A stretch of 64,000 nt of DNA, taken from NCBI GenBank assembly GCA_028705775.1, contig JAQWCW010000006.1, forward strand, positions 52,060-116,059, given 5' to 3'. A program made the translations under genes and the position numbers. Below the pieces are notes generated by a model that was not told the DNA's origin, searched no databases, and was given only the letters and a program-made list of their open reading frames with translations. Shown in pieces: positions 24,531 through 33,550 of the stretch (positions are counted from its first letter, which is position 1; each line of letters opens with the position of its first letter). Source of the stretch: Eubacteriales bacterium (GTDB taxonomy: Bacteria; Bacillota; Clostridia; Christensenellales; Aristaeellaceae).

Positions 24531-25286
24531 TTATTCAGCGAGCAAATCATCCATATCGTACATCCCCGCAGGCTTGTCCGCTATGAACTTGGCGGCGCTG
24601 ATTGCTCCGGCGGCGAAAACGCCCCTGCTTTCGGCGGTATGGGTAAGCGTGACAACCTCGCTGTCGCCGTAAAAGCCGACCTCATGAATTCCGACGACCG
24701 TTCCGCCGCGAACGGCGTGCATACCGATTTCATATTTATCGCGCTTGCAGTCCCTGCCGCCGCGCCCGTCAACCTCGTGCAGCTCCTCGCCACGCCCCGC
24801 GATTGCCGCGTCCCTGAGCATTATTGCCGTTCCGCTCGGCGCGTCCTTTTTCTGGTTATGATGGCGCTCGATGATTTCGATGTCATAATTTACGCCGAGC
24901 TTTTTTGCCGCCGCTTTCACCAGATGGCAGAGAACGTTTACGCCGAGCGACATATTGCCCGAACGGAAAACGGCAATCTTCCCCGCCGCCTCATGAATTC
25001 GGGAAATTTCCTCGTCGGTATAGCCGGTTGTGCAGAGAACGACGGGCTTTGAGCGCGAAACGGCGAAGGCAAGCAAATCGTCAAGCCCTTCGGGGCGCGA
25101 AAAATCAACTATAACGTCGAAATCCCTGTCAACCTCCGAAAGACTGCGGAACAAATCGTCGCGCGGCTCGGCGCTGCCGGCGCGAACATCGACTCCCGCG
25201 CTGACAGAGCAGCTTACATTATCGGCTGCGTCCGTTATCATTTTTCCCATGCGCCCCAAAGCGCCGTTCAGCAGTATTTTTACCAT
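24531..25286 (-). CDS. dapB: 4-hydroxy-tetrahydrodipicolinate reductase
   Basis: 251 residues. It reduces the DapA product with NAD(P)H in lysine and diaminopimelate synthesis. The N-terminal VKILLNGALGRMGKMI is the nucleotide-binding loop, followed by VDFSRPEGL, TTGYTDEEI, GNMSLGVNVL, the catalytic EIIERHHNQKKDAPSGTA and the final FIADKPAGMYDMDDLL. The start at 25286 is chosen because AAGGAGG lies eight bases upstream. It follows dapA by 11 bases. The product also feeds dipicolinate in spore formers. Confidence 0.95.
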   Translation of the reverse strand: MVKILLNGALGRMGKMITDAADNVSCSVSAGVDVRAGSAEPRDDLFRSLSEVDRDFDVIVDFSRPEGLDDLLAFAVSRSKPVVLCTTGYTDEEISRIHEAAGKIAVFRSGNMSLGVNVLCHLVKAAAKKLGVNYDIEIIERHHNQKKDAPSGTAIMLRDAAIAGRGEELHEVDGRGGRDCKRDKYEIGMHAVRGGTVVGIHEVGFYGDSEVVTLTHTAESRGVFAAGAISAAKFIADKPAGMYDMDDLLAE

Positions 25287-25297
25287 AAGTGCCTCCT

Positions 25298-26182
25298 TCA
25301 TGCGAATTGCTTCTGGAATTCGTAGGCCTCGGCAAGCGTTTCCTTTTGCTTCTTATCTGGCATTACGAGCGGGAGGCGCATATCGGGGTTCATGATTCCC
25401 GCGAGCGAAAGCGCGTATTTAATCGGAATCGGGTTCACCTCGCAGTTAAGCGCCGTAATGAACGGCTCAAGCGCCGCGTATTTTTCGCGCGCGGAGGTGA
25501 AATCGCCCTGAAGCGCAAGAGAGCAAACCTCCTGCATACGCTTGGGATAAAGGTTTGAAGCAACGGAAATAAGGCCCGTGCAGCCCATTGAGATGTACGG
25601 AAGCACCGACTTATCATCGCCCGAAAGCACGGGAAGCTCCGGACACATTGCGCGCAGCTTGAGCATTGCGCCGATGTCGGGTGAAGCCTCCTTGATTCCC
25701 GCCAGATTCGGATGAACGGAAAGCGCCGCAACGGTATCCGCGTCCAGCGAAACGCCCGTTCTCTGCGGAATATCGTAGAGAATTGCGGGCAAATCAATCG
25801 CGTCCAATATCTGATAAAAATGCGCAAGCAAGCCCCGCTGCGGGGGGCGGACGTAGAACGGGGTGCAGACAAGCTGCCCCTGCGCTCCGGCGCTCTTGGC
25901 GTTTTTCGCGTTATCAATCGCCTTGCGGGTGTCGGAAGCGCCCGTTCCCATTATGACGGGAGCGCGTCCGGACGACGCGCTGAGAGCCGCCTCAAGCACC
26001 TTGAGCTGCTCCTTTTCCGTCATTGAGTGGCTTTCGCCGGTAGAGCCGCAGACGACGATTGCGCTTATTCCCTCGCGGCACTGAAAATCAACATGGCGGC
26101 GCAGCGCCTCGTAGTCCACCTCACCTGATGAAAACGGGGTGACGAGCGCGGTTATGCAGCCCCTGAGCCATGCGGTTGTCAT
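25298..26182 (-). CDS. dapA: 4-hydroxy-tetrahydrodipicolinate synthase
   Basis: 294 residues. It condenses pyruvate with aspartate semialdehyde. The Schiff-base lysine is in LAGIKEAS, the Tyr in LYDIPQRTG, and the N-terminal GCITALVTPFSSGEVDYEALRRHVDFQ and CGSTGESHSMT are standard. AAGGAGG precedes the ATG. It lies between asd and dapB with short gaps (31 and 11 bases), so the three first lysine-branch steps are one operon. Confidence 0.95.
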   Translation of the reverse strand: MTTAWLRGCITALVTPFSSGEVDYEALRRHVDFQCREGISAIVVCGSTGESHSMTEKEQLKVLEAALSASSGRAPVIMGTGASDTRKAIDNAKNAKSAGAQGQLVCTPFYVRPPQRGLLAHFYQILDAIDLPAILYDIPQRTGVSLDADTVAALSVHPNLAGIKEASPDIGAMLKLRAMCPELPVLSGDDKSVLPYISMGCTGLISVASNLYPKRMQEVCSLALQGDFTSAREKYAALEPFITALNCEVNPIPIKYALSLAGIMNPDMRLPLVMPDKKQKETLAEAYEFQKQFA

Positions 26183-26213
26183 ACAAATTCCTCCTTGGAT
26201 TAACGCAGAGGGT

Positions 26214-27299
26214 TCACTTTGCGGGAGTTATGTATCCCAGTTTATACAGAAGCTCGGCGCTTAATACCGCTCCGCCGGCAGCGCCGCGCAGCGTGTTATG
26301 CGAAAGGCAGACGAAGCGATAGTCGAAAATGCTGTCGTCACGCAGCCTGCCGATTGATACACCCATTCCGCCGCCGAAGTCGCGGTCAAGGCGGGTCTGC
26401 GGTCTGTCAGCCTCCCGCATATAGCGCAGGAAGGGCTTAGGCGCCATCGGCAAGTCATACTTATCAATAGGCGAGGTGAAGTTATCCCACGCGGAAATCA
26501 TTTCTTCCATGGTGGGCTTTTTCTTGAAGCTTACGGAAACCGCCGCCATATGACCGTCCGCGCAGGCAACGCGCAGGCACTGGGCGCTGATGACAGGCTC
26601 TTTTGCAAGCTCTATCTTTCCGTTTTCATACTTGCCCCATACCTTGAGCGGCTCGCGCTCGCTCTTTTCTTCCTCGCCGCCGATGTAAGGATTAACGTTG
26701 TCAATCATTTCAGGCCAGCGCTCGAAGGTTTTGCCCGCGCCGCTTATCGCCTGATAGGTGCATACGCTGATTTTTTCCGGCTGGAAGCCGAGAAGCGGAG
26801 TAAGCGCGGGAACATAGCTCTGAATGGAGCAGTTGGGCTTAACGGCGATAAAGCCGCGCTTTGTTCCGAGACGCTTGCGCTGCGCGTCAATCAGCTTTGC
26901 ATGGTCAAAGTTGATTTCGGGAACCATCATCGGGACGTCCTCCGTCCAGCGGTTCGCGCTGTTGTTTGAAACAACGGGGATTTCCGCCCTTGCATAGGCT
27001 TCCTCAAGCGCCTTGATTTCGTCCTTCTTCATATCGACGGCGCAGAAAACAAAATCGACCTTTTCAGCAATAGCAGGAATATCCTCTGCGGAAAGCACGG
27101 TCATACCCTTTACCTTTTCGGGGATAGGCCACGAAAACGCCCAGCGCTTGTCAACAGCCTGCTCATAGGTTTTCCCTGCGGAGCGCGGCGACGCCGCAAG
27201 CGCCGTAATCTCAAACCAAGGATGAGTACTGAGAATAGTTATAAAGCGCTGACCGACCATACCCGTAGCCCCGACAACGCCGACTCTCAATTTCTCCAT
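26214..27299 (-). CDS. asd: Aspartate-semialdehyde dehydrogenase
   Basis: 361 residues. It reduces aspartyl phosphate to the semialdehyde, the branch point to lysine, threonine and methionine. The NADP-binding loop VVGATGMVGQRF, the catalytic Cys in VKPNCSIQ and YQAISGAGK define it. Its length and the VPEINFDHAKLI and FKKKPTMEEM stretches match the archaeal/fungal-type subgroup rather than the E. coli type. ATG 27299 has GGGAG at eight bases; an in-frame TTG at 27314 is not supported. Confidence 0.93.
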   Translation of the reverse strand: MEKLRVGVVGATGMVGQRFITILSTHPWFEITALAASPRSAGKTYEQAVDKRWAFSWPIPEKVKGMTVLSAEDIPAIAEKVDFVFCAVDMKKDEIKALEEAYARAEIPVVSNNSANRWTEDVPMMVPEINFDHAKLIDAQRKRLGTKRGFIAVKPNCSIQSYVPALTPLLGFQPEKISVCTYQAISGAGKTFERWPEMIDNVNPYIGGEEEKSEREPLKVWGKYENGKIELAKEPVISAQCLRVACADGHMAAVSVSFKKKPTMEEMISAWDNFTSPIDKYDLPMAPKPFLRYMREADRPQTRLDRDFGGGMGVSIGRLRDDSIFDYRFVCLSHNTLRGAAGGAVLSAELLYKLGYITPAK

Positions 27300-27379
27300 G
27301 CTTTCCACTCCCAAACTATATTATGCTCTCCCCGCCATCGGTGAGCCTCTTAGCCAAAAATATCGGGAAGATTCCGATA

Positions 27380-27408
27380 ATAATACCAAATACACTCTGC
27401 GCTGTCAA
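27380..27408 (-). promoter_or_regulatory. Promoter of asd-dapA-dapB
   Basis: Minus strand TTGACA (27408-27403), 17-base spacer, TATTAT (27385-27380). The start near 27373 gives a leader of about 75 bases, too short for a lysine riboswitch. The leader shows no recognised RNA motif. Confidence 0.7.
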
Positions 27409-27465
27409 CGCGAAAAGCAAAGAAGGACATACGGGAGACAATAAAACACCGCAGCGAATCAAGCG

Positions 27466-27531
27466 TTTCTGACAATCCCTCAGGCGCTCCGCGCCAACTC
27501 CCTTTGCACAAGGGAGCCTCCTTTTGGTAAA
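27466..27531 (+). repeat. Palindromic intergenic repeat, copy A
   Basis: Begins TTTCTGACAATCCCTCAGG and ends TTTTGGTAAA. It contains two small hairpins, GGCGC/GCGCC and CTCCCTT/AAGGGAG. Nearly identical to copy C in the same orientation. The form is that of short, non-coding repeats scattered in many gut Clostridia genomes. Confidence 0.8.
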
Positions 27532-27555
27532 CCGTCTGCGAATGCAGACGGTTTA
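27528..27555. repeat. Perfect 12-base-pair hairpin next to repeat copy A
   Basis: TAAACCGTCTGC (27528-27539), loop GAAT, GCAGACGGTTTA (27544-27555). No T-run follows on either strand, so it is not a standard terminator. Confidence 0.75.
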
Positions 27556-27669
27556 TGATAACGTCATTATGATTGAAAATCGCACTACTAAACAAGCTTG
27601 AGAATCACGTGATTTAGAAATTATCGAAAACCTACAAGAGATTATCTTACAGCATAGCAGCGTTACAAG

Positions 27670-27732
27670 ATTAAGCCTCCCTTGTGCAAGAACAGGTGGC
27701 ACGGCGCAGCCGTGACGGAAGGATTGTCGTTA
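27670..27732 (-). repeat. Palindromic intergenic repeat, diverged copy B (inverted)
   Basis: Reads AAGCCTCCCTTGTGCAAG, then AGGTGGCACGGCGCAGCCGTG, ACGGAAGGATTGTC on the plus strand, which is the reverse orientation of copies A and C with the central stem changed. The whole gap 27373-27918 contains only the asd promoter, these repeats and the 12-base palindrome AATCACGTGATT (27603-27614). Confidence 0.65.
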
Positions 27733-27788
27733 GTTTTCCCGCAAGAAATGCTGTTGAATAGTAGGCGCAAGTCCTTATATCTCAAGAA

Positions 27789-27855
27789 TTTCTGACAATC
27801 CCTCAGGCGCTACGCGCCAGCTCCCTTTGCACAAGGGAGCCTTTCTTTTGGTAAA
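27789..27855 (+). repeat. Palindromic intergenic repeat, copy C
   Basis: Begins TTTCTGACAATCCCTCAGG like copy A and ends TTTTGGTAAA; the hairpins GGCGC-TAC-GCGCC-type and CTCCCTT/AAGGGAG are kept. It lies 64 bases beyond the stop of the binding-protein gene and may act as its transcript end, since no ordinary terminator was found. Confidence 0.8.
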
Positions 27856-27918
27856 TGACTGCCTCGGCTGTCGCGTAGCTAATATAAGCGATAGGTGGTT
27901 TTTCAGCAAGCAGGCAAG

Positions 27919-29496
27919 TTAATTGCTCCACGTACTAATCCCCTTATACAACTCCGCCTCGCGAATATCCCTTGCGTCCGTGAAAAGGAAGCGCGTGAGA
28001 ATCATTCCGCGGCGATAGTAGAGGCAGACGAAGGGGCAATCCTGAGCGAAATAGTCCTGAATATCGTGAAGGCATTGCCTGTAATCATCGAATTCAACAG
28101 CGGCGCGGAGCGCCTTTACAAGATTGCTCATGGTTTCGCTGCGATAGCGCCCATAGTTTTCGGCATTTCCGGACAGGAGGAAGAAGCCGGGGTCGGGAAC
28201 AGTATCCATATTATATGCAACAAGCGCGAGGTCAAAGGAGTTAGCCTTGAGCTTTTCCTTCATATTCGCAAAGGAGTACATCTGGATTTTTGTGCCTATG
28301 CCTACCTGCGCAAGCTGGGCGGCGATTATGTCCGCAACCTCTGCCCTTACCGAGTTGTTCGGCTCCTCATAATAGAAAAGGCGAAGGGTCAAGGTCGTCA
28401 GCTTTCCGTCAATCGTTTTGTCGCGGAAGCCGTCGTTATTGCTGTCGAGCCAGCCCTCCGCGTCGAGAAGCTGATTGGCAAGCTCTATATTATAGCCGTA
28501 TTCCTCGTTTTCCTTATACATCCACGTCCCCGCGGGGAACGGGGTATCCGTCCGAAGCGCCATCTTCATATAGACCTGATTTGCAATATTATCCACGTTA
28601 ATCGCGGCGCGAATCGCCTTGCGCATATTTGCGCTGTTAAGGCTGAGGGAGCTTTGGCGGCAGTTTATAACGAGGGTTTCAAGCTGCTGCGTGCGATAGC
28701 TGAGCGAAAAGGCGTTCTTGCCGGACTGATACTGGCTCGCCGCTATCGAGCGCGTTGCGATTCCGTCAAGACGGCTGTACTCGTAGTCCGACATCATTTC
28801 CTTGTTATTTACAGAGAACATATACATTATTTCGCGAATCTGCGGCTTTTGCTTCCAATAATAATCGTTCTGGTTGAGCCAAAGGAACTCGCCGGGCGAG
28901 AAATTATAGACGATGTAAGGTCCTGTTCCTGCGGGCGAAGCGTCATAAACCTGAGCCTGCGGGAGAATCGGGAAGGTCAGGGCATAAAGCAGACCGTAAT
29001 AGGGACGGTTGGCTTTTATCACAAGCGTCCTGTCGTCGTCCGCCGCCGCAGAGGTTATATACCATTTCATGGTTGAATAAGTGCCGATGCTTCCGCCCGT
29101 TTCATCATTCGCCATTTCGAGAATTCGGGTTATCGTGGCGGCGCAGTCATACGCGGTAAGCGGCTGACCGTTTGAGAAAAAAACGTCGCTCTTAATCTGA
29201 AACTTCCACGTTTTGCCGTTTGACGAAACAGACCAGCTTTCGGCAAGGTTCGGCTGAATCACGTAATCGTCGTCGATGGTTATAAGGCTGTCATAAACCA
29301 GATTCAGGATTGCGCCGATGTCCCTCTCCTTGATGTCAAGGGGGTACAGCTCCGTTGTTTTGCTTGAGACAGCGCCCAAGGTAAGCTCCGTCGTTCTTTC
29401 GCCGAGCGTGCCGGACGCCGCATAGGACGGAAGCGCCGAAAGCATCAGCGCAAACGAAACGCCGAGCGCAAAAAGGCGCTTACAGCGAGTCGTCAA
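27919..29496 (-). CDS. ABC transporter substrate-binding protein, family 5 (oligopeptide type)
   Basis: 525 residues. An N-terminal signal peptide (TTRCKRLFALGVSFALMLSA, cleavage near SYAA-SG) without a lipobox precedes a family 5 solute-binding domain: YPLDIKERDIGAILNLVYDSL, PNLAESWSVSSNGKTWKFQI, GTGPYIVYNF, RKAIRAAINVD and GYNIELANQLLDAEGW. Such proteins bind peptides or other small molecules outside the membrane. The TTG at 29496 is preferred because it gives a normal signal peptide and a 17-base overlap; ATG 29541 has a fair ribosome site and remains possible. No permease or ATPase is in the window. Confidence 0.85.
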   Translation of the reverse strand: MTTRCKRLFALGVSFALMLSALPSYAASGTLGERTTELTLGAVSSKTTELYPLDIKERDIGAILNLVYDSLITIDDDYVIQPNLAESWSVSSNGKTWKFQIKSDVFFSNGQPLTAYDCAATITRILEMANDETGGSIGTYSTMKWYITSAAADDDRTLVIKANRPYYGLLYALTFPILPQAQVYDASPAGTGPYIVYNFSPGEFLWLNQNDYYWKQKPQIREIMYMFSVNNKEMMSDYEYSRLDGIATRSIAASQYQSGKNAFSLSYRTQQLETLVINCRQSSLSLNSANMRKAIRAAINVDNIANQVYMKMALRTDTPFPAGTWMYKENEEYGYNIELANQLLDAEGWLDSNNDGFRDKTIDGKLTTLTLRLFYYEEPNNSVRAEVADIIAAQLAQVGIGTKIQMYSFANMKEKLKANSFDLALVAYNMDTVPDPGFFLLSGNAENYGRYRSETMSNLVKALRAAVEFDDYRQCLHDIQDYFAQDCPFVCLYYRRGMILTRFLFTDARDIREAELYKGISTWSN

Positions 29497-30313
29497 GCGT
29501 TTGCCCGTTATCCCCGAAGTAGTAAACCTGATATATGCCATAAGCCTTTGTCACCTTCCGCACATACGATTTTGTGTTATCCATCGGTATATTGTCAATC
29601 TGGAGCGATACGCCGTCCGAATACTTTTCATTGGAAATCCACGCCTCAACGTTGCCCGCGCCCGCATGATAGGCGCTTATGACCTTCACGGGGTCGCCGG
29701 CGAACCTGTCCGAAAGATACTTCAGATACCAGCAGCCGAAGCGTAGATTCGTTTCGGGGTCATACATAAGGTCGAAGGAATACGGATATATATCGGGGAA
29801 GCTTTCCGCAATCCACGATGCTGTATTTTCCATAACCTGCATAAGCCCGCGCGCGCCGAGATTGCTCTCCGCGTCCGGACGGAAGCTGCTTTCGCAAAGC
29901 ACAATCGCGCTTACGAAGGCGGGATTAAGCCCGTACTGCTTGGCGCTTTTCTCTATCTCCTCCCGATAGCGGAGGGGATAGGCGCGCATAAGCTTCTGAT
30001 AGGCGTTTTCGCTTTCGCTGCGCATTGACGCGGCATAGCCGGAAAAGCCGAGCGAGGCGACTATCAGCCCGCCCAGAAGGACTACCGACACAACGAGCGC
30101 GGCAATCATTCCGCCCGTTATCAGCTTCTTCTTTTTCCTGCGCGTCGGCGCTCCTGCGGCAGGCTGCGCATCCATATCCCGATAGGAGCTTTGCGGGGCA
30201 TTATCGGCGTTTGCGCCAAAGCCGTTATCGCTTTGAGCCGTCGCGCGGCGCATTCCCGCCTCAAGCTCGCTTTGCGCTGTCCGTCTTCTTCTCGGTGTCG
30301 GTTCGGTACTCAT
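29480..30313 (-). CDS. Membrane-anchored lytic transglycosylase (SLT family)
   Basis: 277 residues. A charged, Arg-rich cytoplasmic N-terminus (1-63, ending RRKKKK) leads to one membrane span (about 66-90), then an SLT domain: KQYGLNPAFVSAIVLCESSFRPDA (catalytic Glu in ESSF), SNLGARGLMQVM, DPETNLRFGCWYLKYLSDRF and ISAYHAGAGNVEAWI. It cleaves the glycan strands of peptidoglycan. GGAGG precedes the ATG, which lies 53 bases inside the end of coaE. It overlaps the binding protein gene downstream. Confidence 0.92.
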   Translation of the reverse strand: MSTEPTPRRRRTAQSELEAGMRRATAQSDNGFGANADNAPQSSYRDMDAQPAAGAPTRRKKKKLITGGMIAALVVSVVLLGGLIVASLGFSGYAASMRSESENAYQKLMRAYPLRYREEIEKSAKQYGLNPAFVSAIVLCESSFRPDAESNLGARGLMQVMENTASWIAESFPDIYPYSFDLMYDPETNLRFGCWYLKYLSDRFAGDPVKVISAYHAGAGNVEAWISNEKYSDGVSLQIDNIPMDNTKSYVRKVTKAYGIYQVYYFGDNGQTLDDSL

Positions 30314-30923
30314 CGGCTGCCTCCAGTTCAGTATATAGGGCGCTCAAAAGCGCCGTGGTCTGCGCTCCGGTTTGTTCAAATCCATAATCGGTTCTGATAA
30401 CCCTGTCCGCCCGCGCCTTCTTTTCCATTGCGGGCATTTGGCTTCTGACGCGCAAAAGCGCCTCGCGATAGGTTATTTTATCCCGCGCGGTAAGCCTTTT
30501 CAGCTGCTCCCTTTGGGCGAGATAAACGCACCAGACCTCGCAGGTCATCTTGTCAAAGCCGCTTTCATAAAGGAGCGGAACGTCAAGAAAAACCACGCGG
30601 CGCTCAAGAGCCGCCTTTTCGATTTCCTTCTTCATTTCCGCAAGTATCAGCGGATGGAGAATTCCCTCAAGCATTCGGCGCTTGTTTTCATCCGAAAACA
30701 CGAGCGCGCCAAGCGCCCTTCTGTCAAGGCTTCCGGCGCTTGTGAAAACTCCGCTGCCGAACCTGTCCCTTATAAGAGGCAGCGCCGCGCCGCCATCAGC
30801 GGTAAGAGAATGCGAAATCGCGTCCGCGTCAACAACCGCTTCGCCCTTTTCCCTGAGCATTCCGGCAACGGTGCTTTTTCCGCTTGCGATTGAGCCGGTA
30901 AGCCCGACGATATACGGACGCAT
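30261..30923 (-). CDS. coaE: Dephospho-CoA kinase
   Basis: 220 residues. It phosphorylates dephospho-CoA, the last step of coenzyme A synthesis. The P-loop YIVGLTGSIASGKST, DADAISHSL, the LDRRALGALVFSDENKRRMLEGILHPLI stretch and VVFLDVPLLYESGFD are typical. ATG 30923 matches family start position but has a weak ribosome site; ATG 30959 (MKQNKRENR...) is the alternative. The C-terminal 15 residues are charged and overlap the next gene. It follows polA by 22 bases, a common gene order in Firmicutes. Confidence 0.92.
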   Translation of the reverse strand: MRPYIVGLTGSIASGKSTVAGMLREKGEAVVDADAISHSLTADGGAALPLIRDRFGSGVFTSAGSLDRRALGALVFSDENKRRMLEGILHPLILAEMKKEIEKAALERRVVFLDVPLLYESGFDKMTCEVWCVYLAQREQLKRLTARDKITYREALLRVRSQMPAMEKKARADRVIRTDYGFEQTGAQTTALLSALYTELEAADEYRTDTEKKTDSAKRA

Positions 30924-30945
30924 ATTCAGATAACGATTCTCGCGT

Positions 30946-33510
30946 TTATTTTGTTTCATACCAGCTCTTTCCGAAGGAAACCTCCGCAACAAGCGGAACG
31001 GAAAGCTGCGCAACATTTTCCATTTCGCGTTTCAACAAATCCGTAGCCTTTTCTGTTTCCTCCGGCGGGCACTCCAGTATAAGCTCGTCGTGAACCTGAA
31101 GCACAAGCCGCGACTTCATTTTTTCAGCGGAAAGCGCCGCGCAGACCTTGACCATAGCGAGCTTGATTATGTCCGCCGCAGTTCCCTGAACGGGCGTGTT
31201 CATCGCTATTCTCTCGCCGAACGCGCGGGTAGCGCCCTTGCCCTCGGTAAGCTCCGGAAGGAAGCGGCGGCGATGATAAAGCGTTTCCGCATAGCCCTTC
31301 TGCTCGCCCTCGCTGACCGCGTTTGCCATATAGCGCTTGACGCCGGGATAGCGCTCGAAATAGCGCTTGATGAAATCGCCCGCCTCCGCGCGGCTGACCC
31401 CGATATTTCTGGCAAGCCCGAACTCGCTTATTCCGTAAACAAGCCCGAAATTGACCGCCTTGGCGCTTGAGCGCATCTGATGCGTAACCTCGTCCATCGG
31501 CACCTGATACACCTCGGCGGCAGTTCGCGTATGCACGTCCTGACCTTTCAGGAACGCGTCGCGCATATTTTCATCGCCGGAAAGATGGGCAAGCACGCGC
31601 AGCTCAATCTGGCTGTAATCCGCGTCCACAAGATACATCCCCTCGGCGGGAATGATTGCGCGGCGGATTTCCCGCCCAAGGTCGGTTCTGACGGGAATGT
31701 TCTGCAAATTCGGCTCGTTGGAGGATATTCTGCCCGTCGCTGTCGCCGTCTGGTCAAAGGTTGAATGCACCCGCCCGTTCTGCGTTACGCGCCGCAAGCC
31801 GTCAATGTACGTTCCCGAAAGCTTCGTATACTGGCGGTAGCTCAAAAGCGGCTCGATTGCGGGACAGACGGGCGCGAGCTTTTCAAGCGCCTCGGCGTCC
31901 GTCGAATAGCCGCTTTTCGTTTTTTTGCCGCCCTTCAAGCCCATTTTTTCAAACAGAACCTCGCCCAGCTGCTTCGGGCTGTTGAGATTAAAGCCTGAAA
32001 CGCCCGTCAGCTCATAAACCTCGCGGCGAAGGTTCGCAATTCTGACCTCATATTCAGCGCCAAGCCGCGAAAGCACCTCTGAATCAATACCTACGCCGAT
32101 TTCCTCCATGTCATACAAAACGCGCATAAGCGGCATTTCGATTTCGGAAAGAAGCGTTTCCATACCGTTGCTCTTTATCTTTTCGTTTTCGGAAAGATAA
32201 AGGAAATATATATCGCGCGCGTCGGGCGCTTTGTCCGTTTGGCACAGCGCCTCTATCCGATAGCTCTTGAGCTGCGGATTTATAAGGTATGCCATGAGCA
32301 TTACATCGCGATAGATTTCGATTTCGCCGCAGCCGTTGGCAGAAAGCGTATGCAAAAGCCGCTTTCCGTCATGCGCGATAAGCTTTTTCCCCGAAAGCGC
32401 GGAGAGCGCCGAAAGGAATGCGGACGGCTCAAGCCCCTGCGAAAGCAAGTCCGCCGAAAGCGGGATTGATAGATAGTCGCCCTCGCTTGTATATACGGAA
32501 GCGGAAGCCTCCGAAAAGGCTATTGCGGCATATTCGCCGCGAAGTGAGCGGAAAGCGCCCGCAAGCTCCTCCGCACTCTTTGGCGAAGGAAGCAAATTAT
32601 CATCGGGCATTTCGGGCGCCGCGCTCTCGGTTTCGCTTTCGTTACGCGCGGGAGCGCCGAGCGAAAGAAGCTGCTTTTCCAAAGCGCCGAGGCGGTATTT
32701 TTGCAGTGCGGCGCGCCCGAGAAGCATATGCGAAACCGTCATTTCAATAGGTTTGAACTCAATCGGCGCGTCCCGCCTGATTGTCGCGAGCTTTTTTGAA
32801 AACACAGCCTGCTCGGAGAATTCCCTGAGCCTTTCGCCGAGCTTCCCCTTTATGCTTCCCGCGTTTTCAAGCGTGTTTTCAAGCGTTTTATATTCCTCAA
32901 GCAGCTTGACGGCGGTCTTTTCACCCACACCGGGAACGCCGGGAATATTATCCGAGCTGTCGCCCATAAGCCCCTTCAGGTCAGTTATCTGCTCAGGAGT
33001 GACGCCGAAATTATCCTTAACGCCCTCCGCGTCAAGCAAAAGGCTTTCCGTTATGCCCTTCTTTGTGAGCATTATGCGCGCAACGCCGCCGACGAGCTGA
33101 AGGCTGTCGCGGTCGCCGGTCAGAAGCACGGGCGCGTAGCCCGCCTCCTCGCCCATTCTTGAAAGCGTTCCGAGCAAATCGTCAGCCTCAAAGCCGTCAA
33201 GCGACAGAACTCCCAGGCGCATTTCCGTAAGAATTTCCTCGACTATCGGGAACTGACCCCGAAGCTCGTCCGGCGTAGGCTTGCGCCCCGCCTTGTATTC
33301 GCCGTACTCGATATGGCGGAAGGTTTTAGCATGGGTGTCAAAGCAAACGGCGCATATTTCGGGCTTTAGCTGCGACATTGCCTTAAAGAGCATGGCAAAA
33401 AAGCCGTGTACTGCGTTGGTGTACACTCCCCCGCTGCTCAGCAGCGGCAGCGCGTGAAAGGCGCGGTGCAAAAGGCTGTTACCATCCACAATCAAAAAGG
33501 TGTCGCGCAT
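30946..33510 (-). CDS. polA: DNA polymerase I (proofreading domain apparently inactive)
   Basis: 854 residues. Residues 1-290 are the 5'-3' exonuclease (VDGNSLLHRAFHALP, DGFEADDLLGTL, TGDRDSLQLV, GDSSDNIPGVPGVGEKTA). Residues about 315-470 occupy the 3'-5' exonuclease position, but the DxE motif is missing (AIAFSEAS where DTET is expected), so proofreading is probably lost, as in Taq and several Firmicutes. The polymerase part has DADYSQIELRVLAHLS, RRSAKAVNFGLVYG-like RSSAKAVNFGLVYGI and LQVHDELILE. GGAGG precedes the ATG. First gene of its operon. Confidence 0.96.
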   Translation of the reverse strand: MRDTFLIVDGNSLLHRAFHALPLLSSGGVYTNAVHGFFAMLFKAMSQLKPEICAVCFDTHAKTFRHIEYGEYKAGRKPTPDELRGQFPIVEEILTEMRLGVLSLDGFEADDLLGTLSRMGEEAGYAPVLLTGDRDSLQLVGGVARIMLTKKGITESLLLDAEGVKDNFGVTPEQITDLKGLMGDSSDNIPGVPGVGEKTAVKLLEEYKTLENTLENAGSIKGKLGERLREFSEQAVFSKKLATIRRDAPIEFKPIEMTVSHMLLGRAALQKYRLGALEKQLLSLGAPARNESETESAAPEMPDDNLLPSPKSAEELAGAFRSLRGEYAAIAFSEASASVYTSEGDYLSIPLSADLLSQGLEPSAFLSALSALSGKKLIAHDGKRLLHTLSANGCGEIEIYRDVMLMAYLINPQLKSYRIEALCQTDKAPDARDIYFLYLSENEKIKSNGMETLLSEIEMPLMRVLYDMEEIGVGIDSEVLSRLGAEYEVRIANLRREVYELTGVSGFNLNSPKQLGEVLFEKMGLKGGKKTKSGYSTDAEALEKLAPVCPAIEPLLSYRQYTKLSGTYIDGLRRVTQNGRVHSTFDQTATATGRISSNEPNLQNIPVRTDLGREIRRAIIPAEGMYLVDADYSQIELRVLAHLSGDENMRDAFLKGQDVHTRTAAEVYQVPMDEVTHQMRSSAKAVNFGLVYGISEFGLARNIGVSRAEAGDFIKRYFERYPGVKRYMANAVSEGEQKGYAETLYHRRRFLPELTEGKGATRAFGERIAMNTPVQGTAADIIKLAMVKVCAALSAEKMKSRLVLQVHDELILECPPEETEKATDLLKREMENVAQLSVPLVAEVSFGKSWYETK

Positions 33511-33550
33511 ATCGTTTCCTCCGCTTAATCACTTACACAGACTTGATGCG

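Noticed and set aside
27300..27373. Lysine riboswitch before asd
   Set aside because: The leader is only about 75 bases and lacks the conserved L-box elements.
27466..27855. CRISPR array
   Set aside because: Only two direct copies, spaced 257 bases apart with an inverted third copy; no regular repeat-spacer pattern.
27895..29076. 393-codon plus-strand frame opposite the binding protein
   Set aside because: Shadow of a gene with signal peptide and clear family 5 motifs; the frame has no supported start.
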